In this document: positions 49,087 through 58,188 of the stretch, piece after piece | Position numbering within the stretch: the stretch's first letter is position 1 | Layout: each line of letters begins with the position of its first letter | Assembly: GCA_900765115.1 (NCBI GenBank) | Contig: CAAFQK010000102.1 | Coordinates: 1-64,000 of the forward strand | Reading direction: 5' to 3' | DNA length: 64,000 bases | DNA from: an uncultured Collinsella sp. | GTDB taxonomy: Bacteria > Actinomycetota > Coriobacteriia > Coriobacteriales > Coriobacteriaceae | Notes under the pieces: generated by a model | Databases searched by the model: none | The model's input: the letters and a program-made list of their open reading frames with translations, nothing else | Told to the model about the DNA's origin: nothing | Made by a program: the position numbers and the translations under genes

Positions 49087-50121
49087 CTAGTAGTAGGCCC
49101 ACATGGCTTCGACTTCGTTGAGGACCTCTACGACGCCCCAGCGTCGGGCGCTGCGGCTGGCCGAGTTGGGATCGAAGACTTCAATCTGGTCGGCGTCGTC
49201 AATACCGTAAAGTACAATGTAGTGGCCCACGTTGGTAAAGGTGCCCGGCCGAACGGCGGCGATGACGGGCGCTCCCGAACGCAGCGCCTGAGTCATCGAG
49301 TCGCGATCGTTATGAAGCTCCGTTCCGTTAAGTCCCAACTGCCACGCACCGCTCGTCATAAACGACCATTCGGTTGCACCGGTGGGGGCGTAATTGCCTG
49401 CCTCGGAAAGCGCGCACATATCGACGGGAGTCATATCGGTGCGTCCCGTCTTAAAGATATAGACCATGGTGAGGCACGTAGGCCCGCAAGCATTTTGGCG
49501 GATGGTACCGCCGGCGTAAGGCAGCTCCGACCATGCAGGGTCGATCTGATAGATATGGGGCATCGTGCCGGCTTGCCATTGCGAGCGCGGGGTCGAAAAG
49601 GCGAAAGAATAACCGGGCGCGACGGGGGCCTTGAGCAGCTTGTCCTCGGCGGTGGGCTCGAGACCGGCCGAGCCGTGGGACATACAGGAGCTCATAAACA
49701 CAAAGACCAGACAGGTGAGGATAGAGCACAGTGCGAGGCGAAGTCGACGAGCCGGCAGGGCGGGGGCATTCACGTGCGATGTCGAGCGGTAGGGCTTGCC
49801 GTCGCGTCCACCTTGGGGATGCGAAAAGAAGTGGTTGATATGGATGCCGGGCTGACGTGCGCCGTTGCGGCGCAGTTGCGGAACCTCGGCTTGATGCTGT
49901 CGAGTGCGCGCGCCTAAGCGGCTGTCTTGCTGCGCGCTTGTGCCCGTGCGCGGACGGCCACTTTGCCGTGTTTTGCTTGCCTGCTGCCGAGACGAAGGCC
50001 TGGGTTGCTCTTGAGGACGTTGCGGATTGCTGCTTGTGGCACTTGTGGGCGTAGGCGTGGTACGGCCAGCAAGGCGAACGCTTTGTCGCCGTTGATCACC
50101 GTCGTTGTATCCGTATGCCAT
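49087..50121 (-). CDS. C39-like (papain-fold) peptidase, membrane-anchored
   Basis: 344 residues. About 115 basic, low-complexity residues (Gln/Arg/Ser/Thr-rich) come before one TM segment near 130-150 that ends in MSSCMSHG (a possible but imperfect lipobox). The catalytic domain (about 190-344) has Cys in NACGPTCLTM, His in VGHYIVLYG and the Asn/Asp site FDPNSASR, the C39_2 pattern. Probably an extracytoplasmic cysteine peptidase with a long cytoplasmic N-terminal tail. The tail may bind nucleic acid or simply be disordered; I cannot say. Confidence 0.78.
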   Translation of the reverse strand: MAYGYNDGDQRRQSVRLAGRTTPTPTSATSSNPQRPQEQPRPSSRQQASKTRQSGRPRTGTSAQQDSRLGARTRQHQAEVPQLRRNGARQPGIHINHFFSHPQGGRDGKPYRSTSHVNAPALPARRLRLALCSILTCLVFVFMSSCMSHGSAGLEPTAEDKLLKAPVAPGYSFAFSTPRSQWQAGTMPHIYQIDPAWSELPYAGGTIRQNACGPTCLTMVYIFKTGRTDMTPVDMCALSEAGNYAPTGATEWSFMTSGAWQLGLNGTELHNDRDSMTQALRSGAPVIAAVRPGTFTNVGHYIVLYGIDDADQIEVFDPNSASRSARRWGVVEVLNEVEAMWAYY

Positions 50122-50481
50122 TCGTACCGCCTTGTCTCATGTATAACCTGTCCATCCTACAAAAAAGATGTGCAACAAATGGGTCCGCGCGTCAAAAGCT
50201 CGGTAAACGGTATGAAAGGCGCAAAACACACGGCCTCAAAAACATCTCTATATGCGTCCGATGAGCGTACGCCCGTCGGACGGGCGGCAACAATGAGCGG
50301 CAAACCGTGCCGTTCGTCCCAAAAACGGCGCCGCTCGTTTTGCAGTTCTGCCTTCGGTCGAGCTACAAGCGGAGCTGCTGCGCCAAGGCCGTATCTTAAA
50401 GCCACGAAATAAAAGAGCGCGGCAAAACAGACCGCGCAAGGGGTGACGCCAAGGGGCGTCAAAAAGGAAAGGAGGGGAACA
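50122..50481 (+). promoter_or_regulatory. APC-permease upstream region with two leader hairpins
   Basis: A 360-bp gap with no convincing gene. Two hairpins sit just before the ribosome site: GCGCGG (50417-50422) with CCGCGC (50432-50437), and TGACGCC (50444-50450) with GGCGTCA (50455-50461). AAAGGAGGGGAAC then leads to ATG 50482. The second stem ends 7 nt before the ribosome site and could influence translation. Confidence 0.5.
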
Positions 50482-51933
50482 ATGGCGGACAAGAACGCAG
50501 AAGTTGCAGTCGAGGATAACGGCGGCATGAAGAAAACGCTTTCGCTCTGGAACTTCTTCACCATCGGTTTCGGTGCCATTATCGGTACCGGTTGGGTTCT
50601 GCAGGTCGGCGACTGGATGGTCGTGGGCGGCGGTCCCGTTCCCGCTATGATCGCATTCCTCTTGGGTGCAATCTTCCTCGTGCCCGTCGGAGCTGTTTTC
50701 GGTGAGCTCACGGCTGCTATCCCCATCTCGGGCGGCATCGTCGAGTATGTCGATCGTAGCTTTGGCCGTACGCTGAGCTACATCACCGGTTGGCTTTTGG
50801 CCCTGGGCAACGGCATCCTGTGCCCGTGGGAGGCCATCGCCATTTCGACCCTCGTGTCCGAGATGTTCGGCAGCCTGCCCGGTCTTGAGTGGCTGCGCGC
50901 CGTTAAGCTCTACACCATCCTGGGCGCCGACGTTTACCTGTTCCCGACGCTGATCGCGCTCGGCTTTGCAGCCTACGTCATCTTCCTCAACTTCCGCGGT
51001 GCCAGCTCGGCCGCCAAGCTCCAGGCCTTCCTGACCAAGGCCCTGCTCTGCGGCATGCTGCTCGCCATGGGCGTCTCGCTGTTCACCGGCTCGCCGGACA
51101 ACGCCATGCCCGTGTTCTCCCAGGTCACCGGCGCTGGCGGCGGCAAGGCCGCTACCGAGGGCGCCAGCCTGTTCGCCGGCATCGTGTCGGTCCTGGTTCT
51201 GACTCCGTTCTTCTATGCCGGTTTCGACACCATTCCTCAGCAGGCTGAGGAAGCAGCCGAGGGCCTCAACTGGAACAAGTTCGGCAAGATCATCTCCCTG
51301 GCCCTGCTGGCCGCCGGCGGCTTCTACATGGTCTGCATCTACTCGTTCGGCACCATCCTCGACTGGCATGAGTTTGTTAAGAGCCCGGTTCCCGCGCTTG
51401 CCTGCCTCAAGGGCATCAACATGCTTCTGTACCTGGCCATGCTCGTCATCGCCACGCTTGGACCCATGGGCCCGATGAACTCCTTCTACGGCGCCACGAG
51501 CCGCATCATGCTCGCCATGGGCCGCAAGGGCCAACTGCCCGAGAAGTTCGCCGAGGTCGACCCCAAGTCCGGCGCTCCCAAGCTCGCCTGCGTCGTTCTG
51601 GGCGTTATCACCGTCATCGGTCCGTTCCTGGGCAAGAACATGCTCATCCCTCTGACCAACGTGTCGGCTCTCGCCTTCATTTTCTCCTGCGGTATGGTCG
51701 CCCTCGCCTGCCTGCGCATGCGCTTCACCGAGCCCGACCTGCCTCGTCCCTACGAGGTGCCCGGCGGCAAGTTTGGCATCGGCCTCGCTATCGCTGCCTG
51801 CGCCATCATCATCGGCCTGCTCGTGATTCCGTTCTCTCCCGCCTCCCTCAACATGGTGGAGTGGAGCATCGTGATCGGCTGGTTGGCTATTGGCCTGGCC
51901 CTCATGGCTTTCACCAATTCCCGCAAAAAGTAA
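50482..51933 (+). CDS. APC superfamily amino acid permease
   Basis: 483 residues with about 12 hydrophobic segments. TM1 contains the glycine motif FGAIIGTGWVLQ characteristic of the superfamily, and TM6 the FFYAGFDTIPQQAEEA segment. Likely an amino acid or amine transporter (substrate not predictable). Start ATG 50482 with GGAGGGG upstream. Followed at 52065 by an amidohydrolase, so the pair may import and hydrolyse one compound. Confidence 0.9.
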   Translation: MADKNAEVAVEDNGGMKKTLSLWNFFTIGFGAIIGTGWVLQVGDWMVVGGGPVPAMIAFLLGAIFLVPVGAVFGELTAAIPISGGIVEYVDRSFGRTLSYITGWLLALGNGILCPWEAIAISTLVSEMFGSLPGLEWLRAVKLYTILGADVYLFPTLIALGFAAYVIFLNFRGASSAAKLQAFLTKALLCGMLLAMGVSLFTGSPDNAMPVFSQVTGAGGGKAATEGASLFAGIVSVLVLTPFFYAGFDTIPQQAEEAAEGLNWNKFGKIISLALLAAGGFYMVCIYSFGTILDWHEFVKSPVPALACLKGINMLLYLAMLVIATLGPMGPMNSFYGATSRIMLAMGRKGQLPEKFAEVDPKSGAPKLACVVLGVITVIGPFLGKNMLIPLTNVSALAFIFSCGMVALACLRMRFTEPDLPRPYEVPGGKFGIGLAIAACAIIIGLLVIPFSPASLNMVEWSIVIGWLAIGLALMAFTNSRKK

Positions 51934-51953
51934 CGCCTAGCCGGGGCGGATCG

Positions 51954-51982
51954 GGTGCGTGGGGCCCTCTCTCCCGCGCACC
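51954..51982 (+). terminator. Hairpin between permease and amidohydrolase genes
   Basis: 10-bp stem GGTGCGTGGG (51954-51963) with CCCGCGCACC (51973-51982), one G-U pair, 9-nt loop. No T-tract follows, so a stability or processing element is as likely as termination. Confidence 0.45.
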
Positions 51983-52064
51983 GAACCCGGCACCACTTGG
52001 GTAGCTTTGTGAGGCCTTAACCCAACACGGCCTCGCCCACTATATGGATCCATAAGGAGGAACC

Positions 52065-53342
52065 ATGTCCACTAAGTATGCAATCGTTGGCGGCAAGCTC
52101 ATCGACGGTACCGGTGCCGAGCCGGTCGAGAACTCCCTCGTTCTCGTCGACGACAACGGCAAGATCGAGTACGCCGGCACTATGCAGGACCTTCCCGAGG
52201 GCGTTGAGGTCATCGACGCCGCCGGCAAGACCGTCCTTCCCGGCCTGATCGACACCCATCTGCACTTCTCGGGCAACCTGACCGACGATGATACCGATTG
52301 GGTCATGCAGCCGCTCCTCGAGAAGCAGGCCGTCGCCGTCAAGCAGGCCTACGACTGCCTCACTCACGGCCTCACCACTGTCTGCGAGATCGGCCGCTTT
52401 GGTATCCAGATCCGTGACTGCATCGACAAGGGCGTCTTCAAGGGCCCGCGCGTTCTGGCCACCGGCCTCGGTTTCTGCCGCGTTGCCGGCCACGGTGACT
52501 CCCACCACTGCACCCAGGAGCTCAACAAGGAATCCCATCCCTGGGGCGACCAGGTCGACGGTCCTTGGGATCTGCGCAAGGCCGTCCGTCGTCGCCTGCG
52601 CGAGAACCCCGATGCCATCAAGATCTGGGCTACCGGTGGCGGCATCTGGCGCTGGGACTCCGGTCGCGACCAGCACTACTGCTCCGAGGAGATCCAGGCC
52701 GTGGTCGACGAGGCAAAGATGGTCGGCATCCCCGTGTGGAGCCACTGCTACAACAACCACGCCGCTGCCTACGATTCCGTTCGCTTTGGCTGCGAGCAGC
52801 TGATTCACGGTTTCGATATCGATGAGCGCACCATGGACCTCATGGCCGAGCAGGGCACCTTCTTCACCCCGACGATCGCCTTCCTGCCCACCTGGTACGC
52901 CACCTATCCGCCCGTCTACGTCCCCGAGCTGCACGACAAGTACGAGGGCACCCTGGTCGAGAAGGAGCTGCAGCGCAACTACGACTGCCTGCGCGAGGCC
53001 AAGAAGCGCGGCGTCGTCATGACGATCGGCTCCGACTCCTTCTCCTTCGTCACCCCGTACGGCACCTGCTCCATCGAGGAGATGTACGAGTTCGTCGACA
53101 AGATCGGCTTCACCCCGGTCGAGACCATCACCTGCGCCACCCTCAACGGTGCCAAGATGTGCCACATCGAGGACGAGACCGGTTCTATCGAGGCCGGCAA
53201 GTGCGCCGACCTGCTGGTCGTCAACGGTGACGTCGCCGCCGACATTCACGTGCTCAACACCGACAACATGGACGTTATCATGAAGGACGGCTGGATCGTC
53301 GAGGCTGGCACCTTTGGCGAGGCCAACAAATACAGCGCCTAA
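52065..53342 (+). CDS. Metal-dependent amidohydrolase (imidazolonepropionase/prolidase-like)
   Basis: 425 residues. Amidohydrolase motifs: DTHLHF near 64, the carbamylation-candidate Lys in AIKIWATGGG near 186, His in WSHCYN near 228 and IHGFD near 247, and Asp in TIGSDSF near 322. The segment WATGGGIWRWDSG is unusual and may shape substrate specificity. Candidates are dipeptides, cyclic imides or related amides; the linked APC permease suggests an amino-acid derivative. Translated from ATG 52065 (AAGGAGGAA). Confidence 0.88.
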   Translation: MSTKYAIVGGKLIDGTGAEPVENSLVLVDDNGKIEYAGTMQDLPEGVEVIDAAGKTVLPGLIDTHLHFSGNLTDDDTDWVMQPLLEKQAVAVKQAYDCLTHGLTTVCEIGRFGIQIRDCIDKGVFKGPRVLATGLGFCRVAGHGDSHHCTQELNKESHPWGDQVDGPWDLRKAVRRRLRENPDAIKIWATGGGIWRWDSGRDQHYCSEEIQAVVDEAKMVGIPVWSHCYNNHAAAYDSVRFGCEQLIHGFDIDERTMDLMAEQGTFFTPTIAFLPTWYATYPPVYVPELHDKYEGTLVEKELQRNYDCLREAKKRGVVMTIGSDSFSFVTPYGTCSIEEMYEFVDKIGFTPVETITCATLNGAKMCHIEDETGSIEAGKCADLLVVNGDVAADIHVLNTDNMDVIMKDGWIVEAGTFGEANKYSA

Positions 53343-53383
53343 ACTACCGTTCATCGACGACTGGATGTAAAACACAGTTTTTG

Positions 53384-53422
53384 ATTGCATAATGCAATGG
53401 AGAGGGTCGCTTGCGGCCCTCT
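53384..53422 (+). promoter_or_regulatory. LytS-type kinase promoter: palindrome, -10 and leader hairpin
   Basis: ATTGCATAATGCAAT (53384-53398) is a perfect palindrome that contains CATAAT (53388-53393), a -10 candidate. The hairpin AGAGGGTC...GGCCCTCT (53401-53422) follows 7 nt later, then TTTATTG. A regulator could bind across the -10. It matches the TTGCATAA sites before ybaB. Confidence 0.5.
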
Positions 53423-53459
53423 TTATTGCTATGGGTGCGATAGATAAAAGGGGATGACG

Positions 53460-54845
53460 GTGGATTTAAACAGGCTGATTCTGGGCAAGAGCTACAACTC
53501 TACCAAGGTCTTTCGTACGGCTCAGCATGTGGTCCAGGCCATCCTGCTCGGTGTTGTCGTTCCGGCGCTTATCCTGCTGCTTATCTGGGATTTAACCGAT
53601 AACCCCAATCCCGTTCCGGGCGTTGTCGTTATTGCCGGCATGGTCATGCTGTGCTTCTTTTTCTCGTATGTCTTTGTGGTCCCCGACGACCTCACATCGA
53701 GCGCAACCGACCGTACGCTCGCCATCGCATCAAAAATATTCGCCTACACGTCGCGCGGCCTTACGCCCGAAGCGGCCCTGGGCGCCTCTAAAATCATCCT
53801 GTCCGAGACCATCGCCTCTGCCATCTGCTTTACCGACGGCAAGCAGGTGTTGGCAAGCTGGGGCGAGGACTCGGCAAAGTGCCCCGCCGGCACCCCGGTC
53901 GTGCTCAAGACCACGCTCAGTGTGATTGAGACGGGCGAGCAGAGCGTATTTTCGCGTGACACCTCCAATGAGACGGGCGGCTATTTTCCCCGCCTGCGCG
54001 CCGGCATCGTCGCGCCGCTTACCGTGCGCGGGCATTGCGTGGGCACACTCGAGCTGTATTACCCTCGCCTGAGCAGCATCGATATGCGCCAGACGGCCCT
54101 TGCCTCGGGTTTTGCCGATCTCATTTCCACGCAGCTCGCCAGCTTTGAGCTCGAGCGCCAGGACGAGCTCACGGCCCGCGTTGAGCTTCGCGCCCTGCAG
54201 TCGCAGGTCGACCCGCATTTTCTATTCAATACCATTAGCACGATCGTGTCGCTCGTTCGAATCGAGCCCGACAAGGCGCGATCGCTGCTGATCGACTTTT
54301 CCAACTACTATCGTCAGACGCTTTCTGACTCCGATATGCTCACCACGCTCGAGCACGAGGTGGAACAGGGCACTCGTTATATCAATCTTATGCAGGCCCG
54401 GTATGGCGACGGCCGTCTGCGCGTCTCGGTCGACATCGACTTTGAGGTGCGCGACAGCCTGGTGCCGCCGTTTATCTTGCAGCCGCTGCTCGAAAACTGC
54501 ATCAAGCATGCGCAGCGCGAGATCGAGCCGCTTTCTATTCGTGTTAGGGCTTTTGAGACCGATGACGGCTTGGAGATCATCGTCGAAGACGACGGCATCG
54601 GAATGAGCGAAGAAGTCTGCGCGCATCTGTTTGAGCAGCATCGCCGAGAGGAACCCGAGAGCATTACCGCCGACGGCTCCGTCAAGCGAGGTTGCGGCCT
54701 GGCGCTCTTCAACGTGCTTCAGCGCATCCATTTCTTTTACGGAGAAGATTCCGGCATGCGCGTGAAGTCCCAGGAGGGCGTGGGAACGCAGGTCATCGTT
54801 GAGTTGAACGGCGAGCCACATGAGCCGGCGCCGTTGACGGTGTAG
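53460..54845 (+). CDS. LytS-family sensor histidine kinase
   Basis: 461 residues from GTG 53460, which has AGGGG six nt upstream; ATG 53454 directly abuts that site and gives two more residues. Two N-terminal TM segments (about 25-75), a GAF-like sensor region (about 85-230), then the His kinase domain with the phospho-acceptor His in VDPHFLFNTI near 253. The ATPase domain has LLENCIKHAQ near 343 and DDGIGM near 378. It pairs with the LytTR regulator 38 nt downstream. A paralogue with the same architecture lies at 59373. Confidence 0.9.
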   Translation: MDLNRLILGKSYNSTKVFRTAQHVVQAILLGVVVPALILLLIWDLTDNPNPVPGVVVIAGMVMLCFFFSYVFVVPDDLTSSATDRTLAIASKIFAYTSRGLTPEAALGASKIILSETIASAICFTDGKQVLASWGEDSAKCPAGTPVVLKTTLSVIETGEQSVFSRDTSNETGGYFPRLRAGIVAPLTVRGHCVGTLELYYPRLSSIDMRQTALASGFADLISTQLASFELERQDELTARVELRALQSQVDPHFLFNTISTIVSLVRIEPDKARSLLIDFSNYYRQTLSDSDMLTTLEHEVEQGTRYINLMQARYGDGRLRVSVDIDFEVRDSLVPPFILQPLLENCIKHAQREIEPLSIRVRAFETDDGLEIIVEDDGIGMSEEVCAHLFEQHRREEPESITADGSVKRGCGLALFNVLQRIHFFYGEDSGMRVKSQEGVGTQVIVELNGEPHEPAPLTV

Positions 54846-54883
54846 CACGCGGTTGGATTGAGAGAAAAAGAGGGGAAGCGCAT

Positions 54884-55618
54884 ATGTCCGAAGGCTGGAA
54901 CATCTTGGTGGTTGATGACGAGCCTCCAATTAGGGCTGAGCTACGCTATCTGTTGGAAAAGGATACGCGTGTGGGTCAGATTGCCGAGGCGGGCAATGTC
55001 ACCGAAGCCGTGGAGTCGATTCTGTCGAACAAGCCCGACGTGCTGTTTTTAGACATTACCATGCCCGGTCGCTCGGGAATTGAGCTTGCCGAGACGTTGC
55101 AGAACCTAAAGACGCCGCCGGTCGTGGTGTTTGTGACGGCATTTGCCGAGTATGCGGCCGATGCCTATAACCTCGATGCGGTCGATTACATCGTCAAACC
55201 GGTCGAGGATGCCCGCCTGTCAAAGGCGCTCGACAAGATCGAGACTGCCCTGGGCGCTCGCCGTGTCGTCCATGCTCTGCGTCAGCCTTTGCGCCTGACG
55301 GTGGATCGCGGGGGCAAAAAGGTGTTCATTCCCGTGGCGGATGTCTGCTACTTTGAGGCGCGCGCCGATTTTTGCAATGCCGTCTGCGCCGAGGGAACAT
55401 ATCTGATCAATGAGTCGATTTCATCGCTCGAGCGGCGCCTGGCCTCCGAGGGCTTTATCCGTGTCCACCGCAGCTATCTGGTTAATTTGGAAGACGTGCA
55501 CAATGTCGAGATCGGCTCCACGGGCCTGATGGAGCTCAGGCTCGATCGCGTAACCTCGACGGTGCCCGTGTCCCGCCGTCGCGCTGCCGAGGTCAAATCG
55601 CACTTGGGGCTTGCGTAA
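54884..55618 (+). CDS. LytTR-family response regulator
   Basis: 244 residues. Receiver domain with phosphorylation Asp in VLFLDITMPG near 57, DDE near 11, and Lys in YIVKPVE near 107; LytTR DNA-binding domain (about 140-242) with VCYFEARADFC and FIRVHRSYLVN. LytTR regulators bind tandem imperfect repeats. It pairs with the kinase just upstream. Confidence 0.94.
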   Translation: MSEGWNILVVDDEPPIRAELRYLLEKDTRVGQIAEAGNVTEAVESILSNKPDVLFLDITMPGRSGIELAETLQNLKTPPVVVFVTAFAEYAADAYNLDAVDYIVKPVEDARLSKALDKIETALGARRVVHALRQPLRLTVDRGGKKVFIPVADVCYFEARADFCNAVCAEGTYLINESISSLERRLASEGFIRVHRSYLVNLEDVHNVEIGSTGLMELRLDRVTSTVPVSRRRAAEVKSHLGLA

Positions 55619-55709
55619 GGGTCGGTGTGCCATCGTTTGCCGTTACAGGTTTGGCATGACTGTGCGGTGGGCATAATGGATTGCATCGAATGAAATCGAA
55701 AGGATTATT

Positions 55710-56654
55710 ATGCCCGCGCTCATTACGCATCATCTGTTTGGCGAGGAAAGCATCGACCGTCTTCCGCAGGGCGTTATCACGTCCGACGAGGAGCGCATCG
55801 CCTTTATCCTGGGAAACCAAGGTCCCGACCCGTTTTTCTTCCACATGCTCACGCCGCGCATTTCCGACTGTATGTCACTTGCTCAGGTCATGCATCGCTC
55901 GCGCATGTCGCGCCAGTTCTCGTGCCTGCGCGACGGCGTGTCGCACCTGCAGCCGCGCGATGCCAATCTGGGTCGTGCCTTTGCGCTGGGCCTGCTGTCG
56001 CACTATGTGCTCGATCGCAATGCCCACCCCTTTGTCTACGAGCAGCAGTTTGGCATTGTCGAGTCCGATCCCGAGCTCGAGGCTTCGGGCAGTCAAGTTC
56101 ATGCCGTGCTCGAAAGCGACCTGGACGTGCTGATGCTGCAGCTCAAGCGCGATGGGGCTACGGTCGAGGATTGTCCGCCGGCGGGCGAGATCGTCACTAC
56201 CGACCGCATCAATCGCGTTGCCGGTGTGCTGATGAGCTATGTTGCCGGACGCGTGTACGGCATCGATATCCCGGTGGGAGAGTACGGCGGCGCCGTAGCC
56301 GACATGCAGCTGCTCTACCGCACTATCGAGCCCGCCGGTTCGGCCAAGACGCGCGCGATTGCCCTGCTCGAGGGCTTGGTGCACGATTATTCGCTGCTCG
56401 ACGGCCTTGCGCACCGCGTGACGACCGAGCTGCCCGAGCGTACCGGCAATCTGGGCCACTTGGCATGGAAGAGCCCCTTTACCGATGAAGCCTCGACCGA
56501 GAGCTTCCCCGAGGTCTTTGACCGCGCACTGCTCGATTACGAGCTCACCGTCGCCCGCTTTATCGAGACCGGCGATATGGAAGCCGTGACCAACCACGTC
56601 AATTACAGCGGTCGCGTGCTCGGCGCCGACGAAGAGTTCGACCGCGAGGAGTAG
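55710..56654 (+). CDS. Zinc-dependent phospholipase C-like protein
   Basis: 314 residues. Zn-dependent PLC-type features: ITHHLFGEE at the start, an LGNQGPDPFFFHM segment, HYVLDRNAHPFVYEQ near 96-110 with metal-binding His/Asp, and a late WKSPFTD. No signal peptide is visible, so it is probably cytoplasmic, unlike secreted PLCs. Substrate unknown. It sits between the two two-component systems. Confidence 0.7.
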   Translation: MPALITHHLFGEESIDRLPQGVITSDEERIAFILGNQGPDPFFFHMLTPRISDCMSLAQVMHRSRMSRQFSCLRDGVSHLQPRDANLGRAFALGLLSHYVLDRNAHPFVYEQQFGIVESDPELEASGSQVHAVLESDLDVLMLQLKRDGATVEDCPPAGEIVTTDRINRVAGVLMSYVAGRVYGIDIPVGEYGGAVADMQLLYRTIEPAGSAKTRAIALLEGLVHDYSLLDGLAHRVTTELPERTGNLGHLAWKSPFTDEASTESFPEVFDRALLDYELTVARFIETGDMEAVTNHVNYSGRVLGADEEFDREE

Positions 56655-56755
56655 GGCTCGTGCGTGCCCCTTTGCCGAATCCTTACCGGCGCCTCTGGAC
56701 AATTGGGGTACGATGAACTAACTGCATATCGGGCGAATACGAAGGGGCCCTGTCC

Positions 56756-58006
56756 ATGAAATACACCAAGCTCGAGCGTAACTGGGTTATGTACGATGTG
56801 GGCAACTCGGCCCTCGTGCTGCTCAATACCTCGGTGGTGCCCATCTACTTTAACGCCATCAATACCGGTGCTTCCTCGGCAGACCTCGTGGTCGCCTGGG
56901 GCAACGCGCAGACGATTGCCTCGCTGGTCATTGCCATGCTCATGCCCATTCTGGGCGCGCTTGCCGATTACGCCGGCAACAAGATCAAGTTCTTCTTGGG
57001 CTTCTTCCTCACGGGCCTGGTTCTTTGCCTGGCGCAGGCTATCCCCATGTCCGCCATGGCATTTTTGACCGTGTACGTGCTGTGCACCATCGGCCTTAAC
57101 TCTTCCATGACGTTCTACGACGCCATGCTGCCCGACATTACCACCGACGAGCGCATGGACGCCGTGTCCAGCTCGGGCTATGCCTGGGGCTACATCGGTT
57201 CCACCGCGCCGTTCATCATCTGCCTGGCGCTTATCATGGGTGGCCCCGCTCTTGGCGTCCCCACCATGCTGGCAACGCGTCTGTCGTTTGTCATCACCGG
57301 TGCCTGGTGGCTCATCTTTACCCTGCCGCTCATTCGCACCTATAAGCAAAAGTACGGTCGCGAGCGCGGTCCTCAGGACACCATCGGCCACATCGTGGGC
57401 GGCGTGTTCTCCGAGGTCGGACACACCATGCGCGAGATCGCCCACAACAAGACCGTGCTGGTCTACATGATCGCGTTCTTCTTCTACATCGACGGTGTGC
57501 ACACGGTCATTTCCATGGCAACCAGCTACGGATCGGCTCTGGGTATCGACTCGACCCAACTGGTGCTGGCGCTGCTCGTTACGCAGTTTGTGGCCTTCCC
57601 GTCCGCCATCATCTACGGCAAGCTCGCCAGTCGCGTGGGTACGCTCAACATGATCATGGTGGCCGTCGCCGCCTACATGGGCATCGTGCTCTTTGCCGCG
57701 TTTTTCTTAAAGACCGCCTTTGAGTTTTGGGTGCTCGCCATTTTGGTCGGTCTGTTCCAAGGCGGCGTGCAGGCGCTCAGCCGCAGCTATTTTGGCCGCA
57801 TCATCCCCAAGGAAAAGTCCAACGAGTACTACGGCTTCTTCGATATCTTTGGCCGTTACGCAAGCGTTATGGGCACCTTCCTGGTGTCGGTTGTCACCTC
57901 GCTGACCGGCAACCCGTCGCTGGGCGTCCTTTCTATTGGCGTTCTGCTGGTTGTTGGCTTTGTGCTGCTGGTCCGTCTGTCCCGCATGGCTCAGGCGGCG
58001 GCGTAA
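56756..58006 (+). CDS. MFS transporter (UMF1/BtlA-like)
   Basis: 416 residues, about 12 TM segments. The N-terminus NWVMYDVGNSAL, the LGALADYAGNKIKF loop after TM2 and the late SRSYFGRIIPKEKSNEYYGFFDIFGR segment are typical of the UMF1/Atg22-type MFS proteins. Substrate unknown, and it lacks an obvious partner gene. A TACGATG-type -10 is visible near 56709. Confidence 0.88.
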   Translation: MKYTKLERNWVMYDVGNSALVLLNTSVVPIYFNAINTGASSADLVVAWGNAQTIASLVIAMLMPILGALADYAGNKIKFFLGFFLTGLVLCLAQAIPMSAMAFLTVYVLCTIGLNSSMTFYDAMLPDITTDERMDAVSSSGYAWGYIGSTAPFIICLALIMGGPALGVPTMLATRLSFVITGAWWLIFTLPLIRTYKQKYGRERGPQDTIGHIVGGVFSEVGHTMREIAHNKTVLVYMIAFFFYIDGVHTVISMATSYGSALGIDSTQLVLALLVTQFVAFPSAIIYGKLASRVGTLNMIMVAVAAYMGIVLFAAFFLKTAFEFWVLAILVGLFQGGVQALSRSYFGRIIPKEKSNEYYGFFDIFGRYASVMGTFLVSVVTSLTGNPSLGVLSIGVLLVVGFVLLVRLSRMAQAAA

Positions 58007-58108
58007 GGCAATCGGGCTCAGTGCAGCAATTGTGCCTATCTGCAGTACTCTTTTGGAAGTAGCCGCATAAATCATTCTGACTTCCGAGCAATGTTTAGCC
58101 CAAGTGGG

Positions 58109-58168
58109 TATGATGGAATCAGCTAGGTCGCGGGGCGTCGCCTGTGTTTGGCGGCGCCCCGTTTTTGT
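58109..58168 (+). promoter_or_regulatory. Promoter and leader hairpin of the glycosyltransferase gene
   Basis: TATGAT at 58109-58114 is a -10 candidate. A 12-bp stem follows, arms CGGGGCGTCGCC (58131-58142) and GGCGGCGCCCCG (58150-58161) with one G-U pair, then TTTTTGTG. AAGGAGG is only 13 nt further on, leading to ATG 58189. It is terminator-like but placed in the leader, as at 8504 and 31768. Confidence 0.55.
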
Positions 58169-58188
58169 GTTGCAAGGAGGGTAAAGGT

